A program made the position numbers and the translations under genes. The notes beneath the pieces are model-generated. The model worked only from the letters and a program-made list of their open reading frames with translations, did no database searches and was not told the origin of the DNA. Shown here one piece after another: positions 1 through 9,100 of a stretch of DNA of 64,000 bases. How positions within the stretch are numbered: position 1 is the stretch's first letter; every line of letters begins with the position of its first letter. This DNA comes from RBG-13-68-16 sp041494245 (GTDB lineage Bacteria > Acidobacteriota > Thermoanaerobaculia > Thermoanaerobaculales > Thermoanaerobaculaceae), in assembly GCA_041494245.1 (NCBI GenBank), contig JBGQAK010000003.1:186001-250000 (forward strand), read 5' to 3'.

Positions 1-240
1 CATCAGATCCTCGACGAGCCGCCCGACGGGGTTGTCGGCGAGCGCCGTTAGCACGGCCGTGCGCTTTCCGAAGCAGCGCCGAAGCCCCCGCGCGACGTTG
101 TACTCGCCGCCTCCCTCCCACGCGGAAAACCTCCGGGCCGTATGGATGCGGCCTTCGCCGGGGTCCAGCCTCAACATCACCTCTCCGAGGCTGATGAGGT
201 CCCAGCGGCACTGCGACTCATTTCTGAGTTTGAGCCTCAT
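1..240 (-). CDS. kdgK: 2-keto-3-deoxygluconate kinase, PfkB family (N-terminal part, cut by window start)
   Basis: Only the first 80 codons are present; the frame is open to the window edge. The N-terminus carries the PfkB/ribokinase opening strand LISLGEVMLRLDP, then the substrate-binding GGGEYNVARGL motif and TALADNPVGR, the usual start of sugar kinases. KDG kinases of this type phosphorylate 2-keto-3-deoxygluconate to KDPG in the cytoplasm, the last dedicated step before aldol cleavage. The gene is divergent from the FadR-type regulator and uxaC, which supports KDG rather than fructose or ribose as substrate. The start ATG at 240 gives MRLKLRNE; an ATG five bases upstream runs straight into a stop. 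The family assignment is firm; the substrate is inferred from context. Confidence 0.8.
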   Translation of the reverse strand, partial: MRLKLRNESQCRWDLISLGEVMLRLDPGEGRIHTARRFSAWEGGGEYNVARGLRRCFGKRTAVLTALADNPVGRLVEDLM

Positions 241-262
241 CTCATCTCCGTGGTCGTGAAAA

Positions 263-276
263 AGTGGTCGACCACT
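263..276. promoter_or_regulatory. Palindromic operator between kdgK and the GntR-type regulator
   Basis: AGTGGTCGACCACT is a perfect 14-bp palindrome containing TGGT-CG-ACCA. FadR-subfamily GntR regulators of uronate genes (ExuR/UxuR, FadR, LldR) bind TGGT-N2/3-ACCA sites. It lies in the divergent kdgK/regulator interval, so it could control both directions. Confidence 0.55.
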
Positions 277-378
277 CTCCCTTTCCAAGGACACGATACC
301 ATGTAGCTCACGGGACTAGATTCTACTCCAGGCCGCCCTAGAAGTGTACTCCTGCACTGATTTCGAGCGGGCTCCTCC

Positions 379-408
379 TTGACACGGGTCGGAAGGGGAT
401 GGTATCAA
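379..408 (+). promoter_or_regulatory. Putative sigma-70 promoter for the regulator-uxaC-kduD operon
   Basis: TTGACA at 379-384 is followed, 18 bases later, by TATCAA at 403-408. It sits 22 bases upstream of the preferred ATG of the GntR-type gene. The -35 is consensus; the -10 matches 4 of 6. Confidence 0.45.
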
Positions 409-429
409 TTCGCAGACCACTTCGAGGGC

Positions 430-1185
430 ATGACGATGACAGGTAAGACCTCTGGCGGCCGTTCTACCGGCAACACGGTCGGTGGCAAAGTCGTCGAGTA
501 CGTCCTCGAGCTGATCGAGGCCGGCCGCCTGAAGCCCGGGGACCGGCTCCCCCCCGAGCGCGACCTCGCCGATCAAGTCGGGGTGAGCCGAGCATCCCTG
601 CGCTCGGGGATTCATTCACTCCAGGCGATGGGCGTTGCGCACGCGCGCCAGGGCTCGGGGACCTTCATCGTCGCGGGCTTTCCACGGCTCGGGGAAGGGC
701 CACTCCGCTTCCTCGCGGCCCTCCACGGCTTCACCCACGACGAGATGTTCGAGGCGCGCACCGTGCTCGAAGTCGGGGCGAGCGGCCTCGCGGCGGCGAA
801 CGCCAGACCCGAACAGATGGCCGCCATGGCGGATGAGGTCGCGGGCATGTTCGCCGCGATCGGGGACCCGCAGGAGTACCTGCTCCGCGATGTCCAGTTT
901 CACCGCGCGGTGGCGGCCGCCTCAGGAAACCCGGTTCTGGCCACGCTCATCGACACGCTCGCGCAGCTCGTCTGGGAGACCCGGCGGGAGAACGTGATCC
1001 CCTCCACGAACCTCAAGGAATCGGCCGAGATGCACCGCCGGATCTACCGAGCGATCCGAGCGCAGGACATCGAACGGGCCCGGCGCGAGATGGCCGAGCA
1101 TCTCGAGAAGGCGCGCCAGGCGGTGGCCAGTGAGCCGGGGTCGGGGCCGACCCGTCGTAGGTGGCAGGAGCGTGGCGCCAAATGA
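430..1185 (+). CDS. FadR-subfamily GntR transcriptional regulator of uronate catabolism
   Basis: A protein of 251 residues. The N-terminal winged helix-turn-helix contains LKPGDRLPPERDLADQVGVS and ARQGSGTF, hallmarks of GntR proteins; the C-terminal two thirds is an all-helical FCD ligand-binding domain (HRAVAAASGNPVL, histidines that usually hold a metal near the acid ligand). A longer frame begins at a TTG at 379, but that TTG lies in the -35 hexamer; ATG 430 with GAGGG just upstream is preferred. The stop overlaps the uxaC start as ATGA, so the two are translationally coupled. It probably senses a uronate or KDG-type acid and acts at the 263-276 palindrome. The ligand is inferred. Confidence 0.85.
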   Translation: MTMTGKTSGGRSTGNTVGGKVVEYVLELIEAGRLKPGDRLPPERDLADQVGVSRASLRSGIHSLQAMGVAHARQGSGTFIVAGFPRLGEGPLRFLAALHGFTHDEMFEARTVLEVGASGLAAANARPEQMAAMADEVAGMFAAIGDPQEYLLRDVQFHRAVAAASGNPVLATLIDTLAQLVWETRRENVIPSTNLKESAEMHRRIYRAIRAQDIERARREMAEHLEKARQAVASEPGSGPTRRRWQERGAK

Positions 1186-2624
1186 GACCCTTCATTCATG
1201 ACGACTTCATGCTGGAAACGGACGTGGCCGCGGAGCTCTATCACGATCACGCGGAGCACCTGCCGATCATTGACTATCACTGCCACCTGCCCGTCAAGCA
1301 GATCGCCGAGGATCACCGCTTCCGTGCGATCACCGAGATTTGGCTGAACGGAGATCATTACAAGTGGAGGGCGATGCGCGCCAACGGCGTCCCGGAGCGG
1401 CTCTGCACGGGGGACGGGTCGGAGTGGGAGAAGTTCGAAGCCTGGGCGCGGACCGTCCCATTCACCCTCCGCAACCCGCTCTACCACTGGACGCACATGG
1501 AGCTCAAGCGTCCCTTCGGTATCGAGCAGCTCCTCGACGCGCGGACCGCGCGCGACATCTTCGACAGGTGCAACGCGCGGCTGGCCGAACCCGAATTCTC
1601 GGCCCAGGGGCTCCTCCGGCAGTTCCGGGTTACCGTTGTCTGCACGACTGACGACCCGATCGAGTCGCTGGCGCACCATGCCGCGCTGGCCGCGCGGGTG
1701 AATCCGGAGACGCGCGTGTATCCCACGTTCCGGCCCGACCGCGTCCTGGCGACGGGCGATCCGCAGGCCTGGAACGCCTGGGTCGACCGGCTGGAGGAGG
1801 CCGCGGCGCTCTCCATCGGCACCTTCGCGACTCTGCTCGAGGCGCTCGAGTCGCGGCATGCGTTCTTCCACGCCGCTGGTTGCCGCGCCTCCGACCATGG
1901 GCTCGATCAGATGGCCGCGGAGCCGTGGACGGATAAGGAGGCCTCCGAGGCGTTCAAGCGTCTCCGGAGCGGGGAGGCGCTCGAGGCCGGGGAGGCGCGC
2001 GGCTTCCGATCGGCCCTCCTCCATCGGCTCGCACTCCTCGACCACGCTCGCGGCTGGGTGCAACAGTTCCACCTGGGCGCGCTCCGCGACAACAACACGC
2101 GCCTGCGCCGCAGGCTTGGCGCCGACAGCGGGTTGGACTCCATCGGCGATTTCCGGCAGGCCCGGTCGCTGGCGCGCTTTCTCGACCGTCTGGACAGCAC
2201 GGAGCAACTCGCCAAGACAATCCTGTACAACCTGAATCCGGCCGACAACGAGGTGTTTGCGACGATGGTCGGCAACTTCCAGGACGGCTCCGTGCCGGGC
2301 AAGGTCCAGTACGGCCCGGCGTGGTGGTTCCTCGATCAACTGGACGGGATGGAAGCCCAGATGCGCGCGCTCTCGAACATGGGCCTCTTCTCGCGGTTCG
2401 TCGGCATGGTGACCGACTCCCGCAGCTTTCTCTCCTACCCACGGCACGACTACTTTCGCCGTCTCCTCTGCAACCTTCTGGGTCACGACGTGAGGAGAGG
2501 GCTCGTTCCGGATGACAGGGCGATGCTCGGGCGCCTCGTCGAGGCGATCTCTTTCTTCAATGCTCGAGGGTATCTGGGACTCGAGCTCGGCGCGCTCGGA
2601 CGCGGACTCGATCCCGCGGAGTGA
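1182..2624 (+). CDS. uxaC: Glucuronate/galacturonate isomerase
   Basis: A protein of 480 residues, normal length for UxaC, an amidohydrolase-fold enzyme that interconverts D-galacturonate and tagaturonate (or glucuronate and fructuronate) in the cytoplasm. The metal-binding HxH of the family is visible as DYHCHLP near residue 32, and the conserved blocks RNPLYHWTHMELKRPFGI, TTDDPI, NPADNEVFATM and VGMVTDSRSFLSYPRHDYFRR are intact. The start ATG at 1182 overlaps the regulator's stop; a longer in-frame start at 1161 would overlap further and lacks support. kduD follows 7 bases after the stop, so this is one transcription unit processing monomeric uronates released from pectin. Confidence 0.95.
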   Translation: MRPFIHDDFMLETDVAAELYHDHAEHLPIIDYHCHLPVKQIAEDHRFRAITEIWLNGDHYKWRAMRANGVPERLCTGDGSEWEKFEAWARTVPFTLRNPLYHWTHMELKRPFGIEQLLDARTARDIFDRCNARLAEPEFSAQGLLRQFRVTVVCTTDDPIESLAHHAALAARVNPETRVYPTFRPDRVLATGDPQAWNAWVDRLEEAAALSIGTFATLLEALESRHAFFHAAGCRASDHGLDQMAAEPWTDKEASEAFKRLRSGEALEAGEARGFRSALLHRLALLDHARGWVQQFHLGALRDNNTRLRRRLGADSGLDSIGDFRQARSLARFLDRLDSTEQLAKTILYNLNPADNEVFATMVGNFQDGSVPGKVQYGPAWWFLDQLDGMEAQMRALSNMGLFSRFVGMVTDSRSFLSYPRHDYFRRLLCNLLGHDVRRGLVPDDRAMLGRLVEAISFFNARGYLGLELGALGRGLDPAE

Positions 2625-2631
2625 GGGCATC

Positions 2632-3408
2632 ATGCACACGAACGGACTCGACCTCTTCTCGCTTGCCGGCCGGAAGGCCCTCGTCACGGGCGCTTCGGGC
2701 GGCCTTGGCGCCGCCATTGCCATCGGCCTCGCCAGCGCCGGCGCGGATGTCGTCGTCCACGGCGAGGTGCAGCCGAGAGACTGCGACGCGACCTGTGCAG
2801 CGATTCGCGCTGCCCGTGTTCGGACCGCGGCAATCGTGGGAGACCTCTCCGATCCCACGACGCCCGGCAGGCTCGTGTCGGAAGCCGTCGCGGCGCTCGG
2901 CGGCCTCGATATCCTCGTCAACAACGCCGGAACGATCCGGCGCGCTGCCGCCGAGGAGACCTCCGACGAGGACTGGGACTACGTTGTCGACGTCAATCTG
3001 GGAAGCGTATTCCGGCTCTGCCGCGAGGCGGGCCGGGGGATGCTCGCGGCCGGTCACGGCAAGATCATCAACATCGCCTCGCTCCTCTCCTTCCAGGGTG
3101 GGATCCGTGTCCCCGCCTACGCCGCGGCGAAGTCGGGGGTGGCGGCGATCACGAGGGCCCTCGCGAACGAGTGGGCGGGGCGCGGGGTGAACGTCAACGC
3201 GATCGCACCCGGCTACATGCGCACGAACAACACGGCCGCCCTGCGCGCCGACCCCGAGCGCAGCCGCCAGATCCTCGAACGGATCCCGGCGGGCCGCTGG
3301 GGCGAGCCTGAGGATCTCGTCGGCACCGCCGTCTTCCTCGCCTCCCGCGCCTCCGACTACGTGCATGGGCACGTCCTCGTCGTCGACGGCGGCTGGATGG
3401 GCCGTTGA
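2632..3408 (+). CDS. kduD: 2-dehydro-3-deoxy-D-gluconate 5-dehydrogenase (SDR family)
   Basis: A classical short-chain dehydrogenase of 258 residues. The Rossmann glycine motif is TGASGGLG near residue 19, NNAG follows near residue 97, and the catalytic Ser-Tyr-Lys appears as IASLL..., YAAAKSG. The RIPAGRWGEPEDLVGTAVFL segment and the closing VDGGW are typical of KduD, which reduces 2,5-diketo-3-deoxygluconate to KDG. Start ATG 2632 has GAGTGAGGG upstream; the longer frame from 2512 lies inside uxaC. Its partner isomerase kduI is in the same locus at 11029. The SDR call is certain; the KduD assignment rests on motif spacing and neighbours. Confidence 0.88.
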   Translation: MHTNGLDLFSLAGRKALVTGASGGLGAAIAIGLASAGADVVVHGEVQPRDCDATCAAIRAARVRTAAIVGDLSDPTTPGRLVSEAVAALGGLDILVNNAGTIRRAAAEETSDEDWDYVVDVNLGSVFRLCREAGRGMLAAGHGKIINIASLLSFQGGIRVPAYAAAKSGVAAITRALANEWAGRGVNVNAIAPGYMRTNNTAALRADPERSRQILERIPAGRWGEPEDLVGTAVFLASRASDYVHGHVLVVDGGWMGR

Positions 3409-3428
3409 TGACCGCCGGAGGAAACAAG

Positions 3429-5930
3429 ATGCGACAGCGCTCGGGAAGCGTTCGCCGTGGGGTCCGCGCCGGCGTGCTCGTGCTCGGCCTCGCGAGTGGC
3501 GCTGCAGGAGCGGCCGCGGGGACCGCCCCTGCCACACCGGTGCAGCCGTTCGCGGTCCGGCTGGCGGATAGCGTGCTCTCGCGATGGCCGAGCACGAGCG
3601 CGATCAGCAACAAGGGGTTCGAGTACACGACAGGGATCGTCCTGTATGGGATCGCGGAGGTGTACCGCCACACCCGGGATCCTCGGTACTTGGACTACAT
3701 CCGAGCCTGGGTGGACCGCTACCTGCGCGACGACGGGAGCGTTGATCTCGGGGACGATGAGGCCGGGCACAACCTGGACCGAATCCAGCCTGGGAACCTG
3801 GTGCTGTTCCTTTACGAGGAGACGGGGGAGGCGAAGTACGCAAAGGCCGCGCGCTGGCTCCGCGGACGGTTCGACACCTTTCCCCGGAACTCGGCGGGGG
3901 GCTTCTGGCACAAGAAGAAGTACCCGGACGAGATGTGGCTCGACGGGATCTACATGGCCGAGCCGTTCCTTGTCCGCTACGGGCGGATGTTCGCCGAGCC
4001 CGGGTTCTGTTACGAGACGGCCGTCACGCAGACGCTGCTCGTCGGCGAGAAGACGCGCACCGGGGACGGCCTCTTCCGGCACGCGTGGGACGCGGACAAG
4101 AACGCGGCCTGGGCCGACCCGGCGACGGGCGTCTCCCCGGAGGTCTGGGGCCGCGCGATGGGCTGGTACGCGATGGCGCTCGTGGACATCCTCGCCGAGC
4201 TCCCCAAAGAGCACCCTGGATACCCGAGGCTGCGCGAGCTCTTGCGCGAGGCGGCGGGAGGCATCCGTCGCACCCAGGACCCGAAGACCGGCCTGTGGTA
4301 CCAGGTCATGGACAGGGGCGATCGGCCCGGGAACTTTCTCGAGACCTCCGCGAGCGCGATGTTCGTCTACGCGCTCAAGCGCGGCGCCGATGACGGCCTC
4401 CTCGGCCCCGCCGAGGCCGAGGCGGCCCGCAAGGGCTGGAGCGGCCTCCTTGCCAGTGTCTCCGAGGACGCGTACCGACGGCCCGTCATCGAGGACACCG
4501 TGGAGGGGATGAGCGTTCAGAAGGGTCTGGCGGGCTACCTCGCCAGGAAGAGGCTGGCCAACGCGCCGCACGGTTTGTGTGGGATGCTCCTGGCCGCAAG
4601 CGCGATGGAGTGGCCACACGCGAGACCGGCCGCCCTGCGGGAGGAGCCCGCCGTGCCCGAGCGGCCGCGCGCCTTTCCCGGTGCCGAGGGGTTCGGAGCG
4701 TCCGCGGTCGGAGGGCGCGGCGGCGATGTCTATCACGTCACGAACCTTTCGGACTCAGGGCCGGGGAGCCTGCGCTACGGCGTCCAGACGGCCCGCGGCC
4801 CTCGCACGATCGTTTTCGATCTTTCCGGAACCATCTTCCTTCGTTCCGGGCTGGACATCGACAGGCCGTTCCTCACGCTCGCTGGTCAGACGGCCCCCAG
4901 TGATGGCGTGACCGTGGCGGGCTTCACCACCAGCATCGCGGGCACGCACGACGTGATCGTGCGGTACATGCGTTTTCGCGCGGGCGACATCAACTGCCCC
5001 TCCTTCCAGGGCGACGCCCTGAATGTCTATCACTCGCGAGACGTGATCATCGACCACGTCTCGGCGTCCTGGAGCATCGACGAGACGCTCTCGGTCACGC
5101 ACTCGGACCGCGTGACGGTTCAATGGTCGATCATCGCCGACAGCCTGAATGCGGCGTGCCACGCCAAGGGCCATCACGGGTACGGCTCGCTCCTTCGCTA
5201 CGGAAAAGGCGGCATGACCTTCCACCACAACCTGTATGCGCACCACGCGAGCCGCAACCCGCGGCTCGGAGACGATCTGGGTCTGGATTTCGTCAACAAC
5301 GTCGTGTACGACTGGGGGAGCGAGCCCGGGTACAGCGGCCCGGCAGCCGAGGGTTCCCCACGCCTGAACTACGTGGCGAACACGCTCGTGGCCGGCCCAT
5401 CCACCCGCCCGGAAAAGCGGAAGCTGGCGTTTGCCAGCGGCAGCGTGCGAACCGAGATCTTCCAGATCGGCAACCGGATCGACGCGGTCGTCGAGGGGGC
5501 GTACGCGCCCCTGCCGGGGGAGTGGGAGCTGTTTGGCGGGGCGTACCGGGCCCGGCCGGAGCGGTTCCCGTTCCCGCAGATCGAGACCGATGACGCCCGG
5601 ACCGCCTACCGCAGGGTGCTTGAGGAGGCAGGGGCATCGCTGTTCCGCGATTCCGTGGATTCCTCCATCCTCCGTTCCGTGGCGACCAAAACGGGCTCCC
5701 TGATCGACTCTCAGAAGCAGGTCGGGGGGTGGCCGAGCCTGCGGACCGCGCCCCCGCCGCCCGATTTGGATGGGGACGGGATGCCGGACGCATGGGAAGC
5801 CGCGCACGGTCTGGACCCACGGAATCCGGCCGACGGTGCCATCCTGCAAGCCGGCGGGATCTCGAACCTCGAGATCTATCTGAATGAAAGAGCACGAGCT
5901 TTCGCAACTCCCGAAAAAGGCAGGACGTGA
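3429..5930 (+). CDS. Secreted two-domain pectinolytic enzyme: GH105 unsaturated rhamnogalacturonyl hydrolase fused to PL1-like pectate lyase
   Basis: 833 residues. A basic, hydrophobic signal peptide ends near residue 30 (AAGAAAGTA). Residues about 40-400 form an (alpha/alpha)6 GH105/GH88 domain with DEMWLDGIYMAEPF, AWADPATGVSPEVWGRAMGW and GMSVQKGLAGYL. Residues about 420-760 resemble PL1 right-handed beta-helix pectate lyases: FPGAEGFGASAVGGRGG, VYHVTNLSDSGPGSLRYG, DHVSASWSIDETLS and NLYAHHASRNPRLG. The tail DLDGDGMPDAWEAAHGLDP is a calcium-binding-like element. The lyase would create unsaturated ends and the hydrolase would remove them. ATG 3429 has GGAGGAAAC; another ATG at 3408 overlaps the kduD stop. 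The fusion order is directly visible; precise glycan specificity is not. Confidence 0.85.
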   Translation: MRQRSGSVRRGVRAGVLVLGLASGAAGAAAGTAPATPVQPFAVRLADSVLSRWPSTSAISNKGFEYTTGIVLYGIAEVYRHTRDPRYLDYIRAWVDRYLRDDGSVDLGDDEAGHNLDRIQPGNLVLFLYEETGEAKYAKAARWLRGRFDTFPRNSAGGFWHKKKYPDEMWLDGIYMAEPFLVRYGRMFAEPGFCYETAVTQTLLVGEKTRTGDGLFRHAWDADKNAAWADPATGVSPEVWGRAMGWYAMALVDILAELPKEHPGYPRLRELLREAAGGIRRTQDPKTGLWYQVMDRGDRPGNFLETSASAMFVYALKRGADDGLLGPAEAEAARKGWSGLLASVSEDAYRRPVIEDTVEGMSVQKGLAGYLARKRLANAPHGLCGMLLAASAMEWPHARPAALREEPAVPERPRAFPGAEGFGASAVGGRGGDVYHVTNLSDSGPGSLRYGVQTARGPRTIVFDLSGTIFLRSGLDIDRPFLTLAGQTAPSDGVTVAGFTTSIAGTHDVIVRYMRFRAGDINCPSFQGDALNVYHSRDVIIDHVSASWSIDETLSVTHSDRVTVQWSIIADSLNAACHAKGHHGYGSLLRYGKGGMTFHHNLYAHHASRNPRLGDDLGLDFVNNVVYDWGSEPGYSGPAAEGSPRLNYVANTLVAGPSTRPEKRKLAFASGSVRTEIFQIGNRIDAVVEGAYAPLPGEWELFGGAYRARPERFPFPQIETDDARTAYRRVLEEAGASLFRDSVDSSILRSVATKTGSLIDSQKQVGGWPSLRTAPPPPDLDGDGMPDAWEAAHGLDPRNPADGAILQAGGISNLEIYLNERARAFATPEKGRT

Positions 5931-5937
5931 TGGGCAT

Positions 5938-5948
5938 TGGTCCGACCA
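5938..5948. promoter_or_regulatory. Second TGGT-N3-ACCA operator candidate, upstream of the TonB receptor
   Basis: TGGTCCGACCA is an inverted repeat with a 3-base centre, matching the half-sites of the 263-276 palindrome and resembling the classical FadR box. It lies just after the lyase gene and about 180 bases before the receptor promoter. Confidence 0.4.
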
Positions 5949-6115
5949 GTCGTCGCAGGCCATGTCAGCCGGTCGGTTCGCTGTGGTTTCTCCGTGTTGG
6001 TCCGGAAGTTGGGTACGTCACAACGATACGCCTGGAAGGCGCGTTCTTTCGGTGCGCGCACTTGGATCCGCCAGGGTCTCGTTTTTGCCCCGGCGGCAAA
6101 GTGGTACGACAACCC

Positions 6116-6142
6116 TTGACAGCGGCTTGACAGAGGTATTAT
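6116..6142 (+). promoter_or_regulatory. Putative promoter for the TonB receptor operon
   Basis: TTGACA at 6116-6121 and TATTAT at 6137-6142 (spacing 15) precede the receptor start by about 55 bases. A second TTGACA sits at 6127-6132, giving a direct repeat of the hexamer. The rest of the 267-base gap (5931-6197) shows no credible gene. Confidence 0.5.
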
Positions 6143-6197
6143 CTTCACGCGAGTGTCACGTCACGTTCGAATTGCGGGGCTTTGAAAGGGAGGAACC

Positions 6198-9100
6198 ATG
6201 AGGACCTGCAACGTTTTGCGTGTCTTGATCGCACTGGTGCTGGTCGTAGGCCTCCATTCGCAACTTGCCGCGCAGGACTTTCGCGGCGCGATTGGGGGCA
6301 CGATCAAGGACGAGTCGGGCGGCGTGCTTCCCGGTGCCACGGTGAAGGTGACCAACACCAGCACGAACATCGCCACGACGGTCACGACCGACGGGCGGGG
6401 CCGCTACCAGGTCCCCTACCTGATCTCGGGGGTCTACTCGGTGACGGCCAGTCTTCCTGGGTTCGAGACGGTCGAAACGAAGGGGATCGAGGTCCGCGTC
6501 GGCGACTCTTTGACCGTCGACCTGGTCCTCAAACTCGGGCGGACAACCGAGGTCCTGGAGATCACCGCGAGCACCGCGTACCTCGATGTCACCTCGACCG
6601 CGACGGGTCAGGTGATCGACCGCCAGCAGATCCAGCAGCTGCCCCTCGGCGACGGCACGGCCTACATGCTGACCCGTCTGAGTCCGGGCGTCGTGGATAA
6701 CTCCGACCTGCACTTCGCTCGGCCGATGGACAACGCGGGCCTCGGTGGCTTCGTCACGAACGGCGCCAAGGGTGGAAACGACTTCACGATCGACGGCGCC
6801 CCCAACGTCGTGTCCTGGCAGCAGGTGAACTATGGAGGGGCGCGCGTTGGCTTCTCCCCTCCCGCCGACTCGATCGCAGAGTTCAGGGTGAGCACGAACG
6901 ACTTCGACGCGCAGCAGGGATACACCGCCGGCGCCAGCGTGAACTTGGCCTTGAAGAGCGGCGGCAACGATGTCCACGGGACGGCCTCGTACTTCAACCG
7001 CTCGAGCGACCGCTCGGGGACCTCGATCCTCCAGGACCTCTCGGGGCAACCCGCCAGCCCCCGCACCTACGACCGAGCCAGCGCGACGGTGTCGGGGCCG
7101 ATCTTCAGGGACAAGACCTTCTTCATGGTGGCGTACGAGTACCTGAAAGACGTGCAAACCGAGCCGGCAAGCTATACGGTGCCGACCGACAAGATGCGCA
7201 CCGGTGACTTCTCCGAGCTGCTGGCGTCCAACATCAAGATCTACGACCCGCTCACCGGCACGACCAACCGCACCGCCTTCCCGGGCAACATCATCCCAGC
7301 CAATCGCCTCAACCCGATCGCGCTGAAGCTCCTCTCCTACTACCCGCATGCGAATCAGGCGGAAAAAGCCGACGGGTCGAACAACTATTTCTCGCAGCAG
7401 AGCCGCCCCTACACGTACAACGCGGCCCTGCTCCGGCTCGACCACACCTTCACGCCTGACCAGAAACTGGCTTTCTCCAGCTACTGGAACAAGAGGCAAG
7501 AGGATCGCTACAACTGGGCGGGGGTACAGAATGACTTTGCGGTCTCGCAGGGCTTCGACTACCGCAGCAACCTCGGCTTCACGGCGACCTACACGAACGT
7601 GCTCACGCCGAGCCTCATCGGCGACTTCCGCGCCAGCTACTCGAAGTGGGGTCAGTGGCAGACCCCCGCGCAACAGTTCGATCCCGCGAGCCTCGGCTTC
7701 AGCGCCGCCACGGTGGCGCTCTTCCGGGGCTACCAGTACCTGCCCCTTTTCAACATCGCTAGCGGCGGAGTGACGTATGCCGCGCTCGGGTCGCAACGTT
7801 CCAACTACGGACAGGGGACCGATCAGCCCTTCTACAACGTCTCCTTCGCTCCCACGGTCACCTGGGCGCTCACCGACCACACCATCCGCGCCGGCTACGA
7901 CATGCGCTTCCAGAAGTGGGTGTTGATAGATAACGGGTATATGGCGGGTCGCTACAACTTCACGGGCGCCTACACGAGCGCAAGCAGCAGCGCCTCCACC
8001 CAGACCGGGCAGTCACTGGCGCAGTTCCTCCTCGGCATTCCAACCTCGGGCGGGAACAGCTACATCGACGTGAACACGTACGGAGAATACACGAAGACCG
8101 TCCACTCCCTGTTCGGTCAGGACACGTGGTCGCCGACCTCCCGCCTGACCGTGCACCTCGGTCTGCGCACCGAGGTCGACACTGGTCTTCGCGAGGCGCA
8201 CAACCGGAACACCACCGGGTTTGACCAAACAACCCCCAATCCGCTGGAGCCTGCTGCGAGGGCCGCCTACGCGGCGAGCCCGATAGCCGAGATTCCGGCC
8301 GACCAGTTCCACGTCCTCGGTGGGCTCCTCTACGCGGGCAATCCAATCTACGACCGGCTCGTCACCGTCATGCCACGCGTCTCCGTCTCGTACCTGTTGG
8401 ACAAGCGCACCGTCCTGCGGGGCGGGATCGGCCTCTACTCCTTCCCCTACTTCTTCGATGCCATCAACCAGCCCGGTTTCTCGCAGTCGACGCTCCTCGT
8501 CTCCACCACCGACAGCGGCAAGACGTTCATCGCCGACCTCAACAACCCCTTCCCCAACGGTCTCGGCGTTCCGCCAGGCTCGTTGCAGGGGCTGGCCACG
8601 TTTGCCGGGCGCGACTTGGTGGCCAACACCACGGCCATGCTGGTGAACTCGAACGACCGGAAGGCCCCCCTTTACACCCGCTGGCAACTGGGGGCGCAGC
8701 GCGACCTCGGGGCCGGCTGGATGGTCCAGCTTGATTACATCGGGTCGCGGGGGCGCAACTTGCCCGTTCGGCGAGATATCAACGCCTTGCCTCAGCAATA
8801 CATGTCGTCCACGCGCTACCGTAACGCGGCGAACGAGTCGTACCTCTCGGCCAGCGTGCCAAACCCCTTCGTCGGGCTTCTCCCCAACACCACCATCAAC
8901 GGCAAGACCACGACGAAGTATCAGCTCCTCAGGCCGTACCCGGAGTTCCTGAACGTGGCGATCATGGAGTATACCGGCTCGGATGCCAACGACTCCGGCC
9001 AGCTCACCGTTTCCAAGCGTTTTGAGAAAGGGCTGTCCGTCATCGCCTCGTACACCTACTCCAAGTCAACGGAGAAGGTGAGCTATCTGAACACGTTCGA

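Noticed and set aside
1044..4736. Long minus-strand frames (626 and 459 residues) over uxaC and the GH105-PL1 gene
   Set aside because: Antisense shadows of genes with complete catalytic motifs; no ribosome sites and no recognisable domains.
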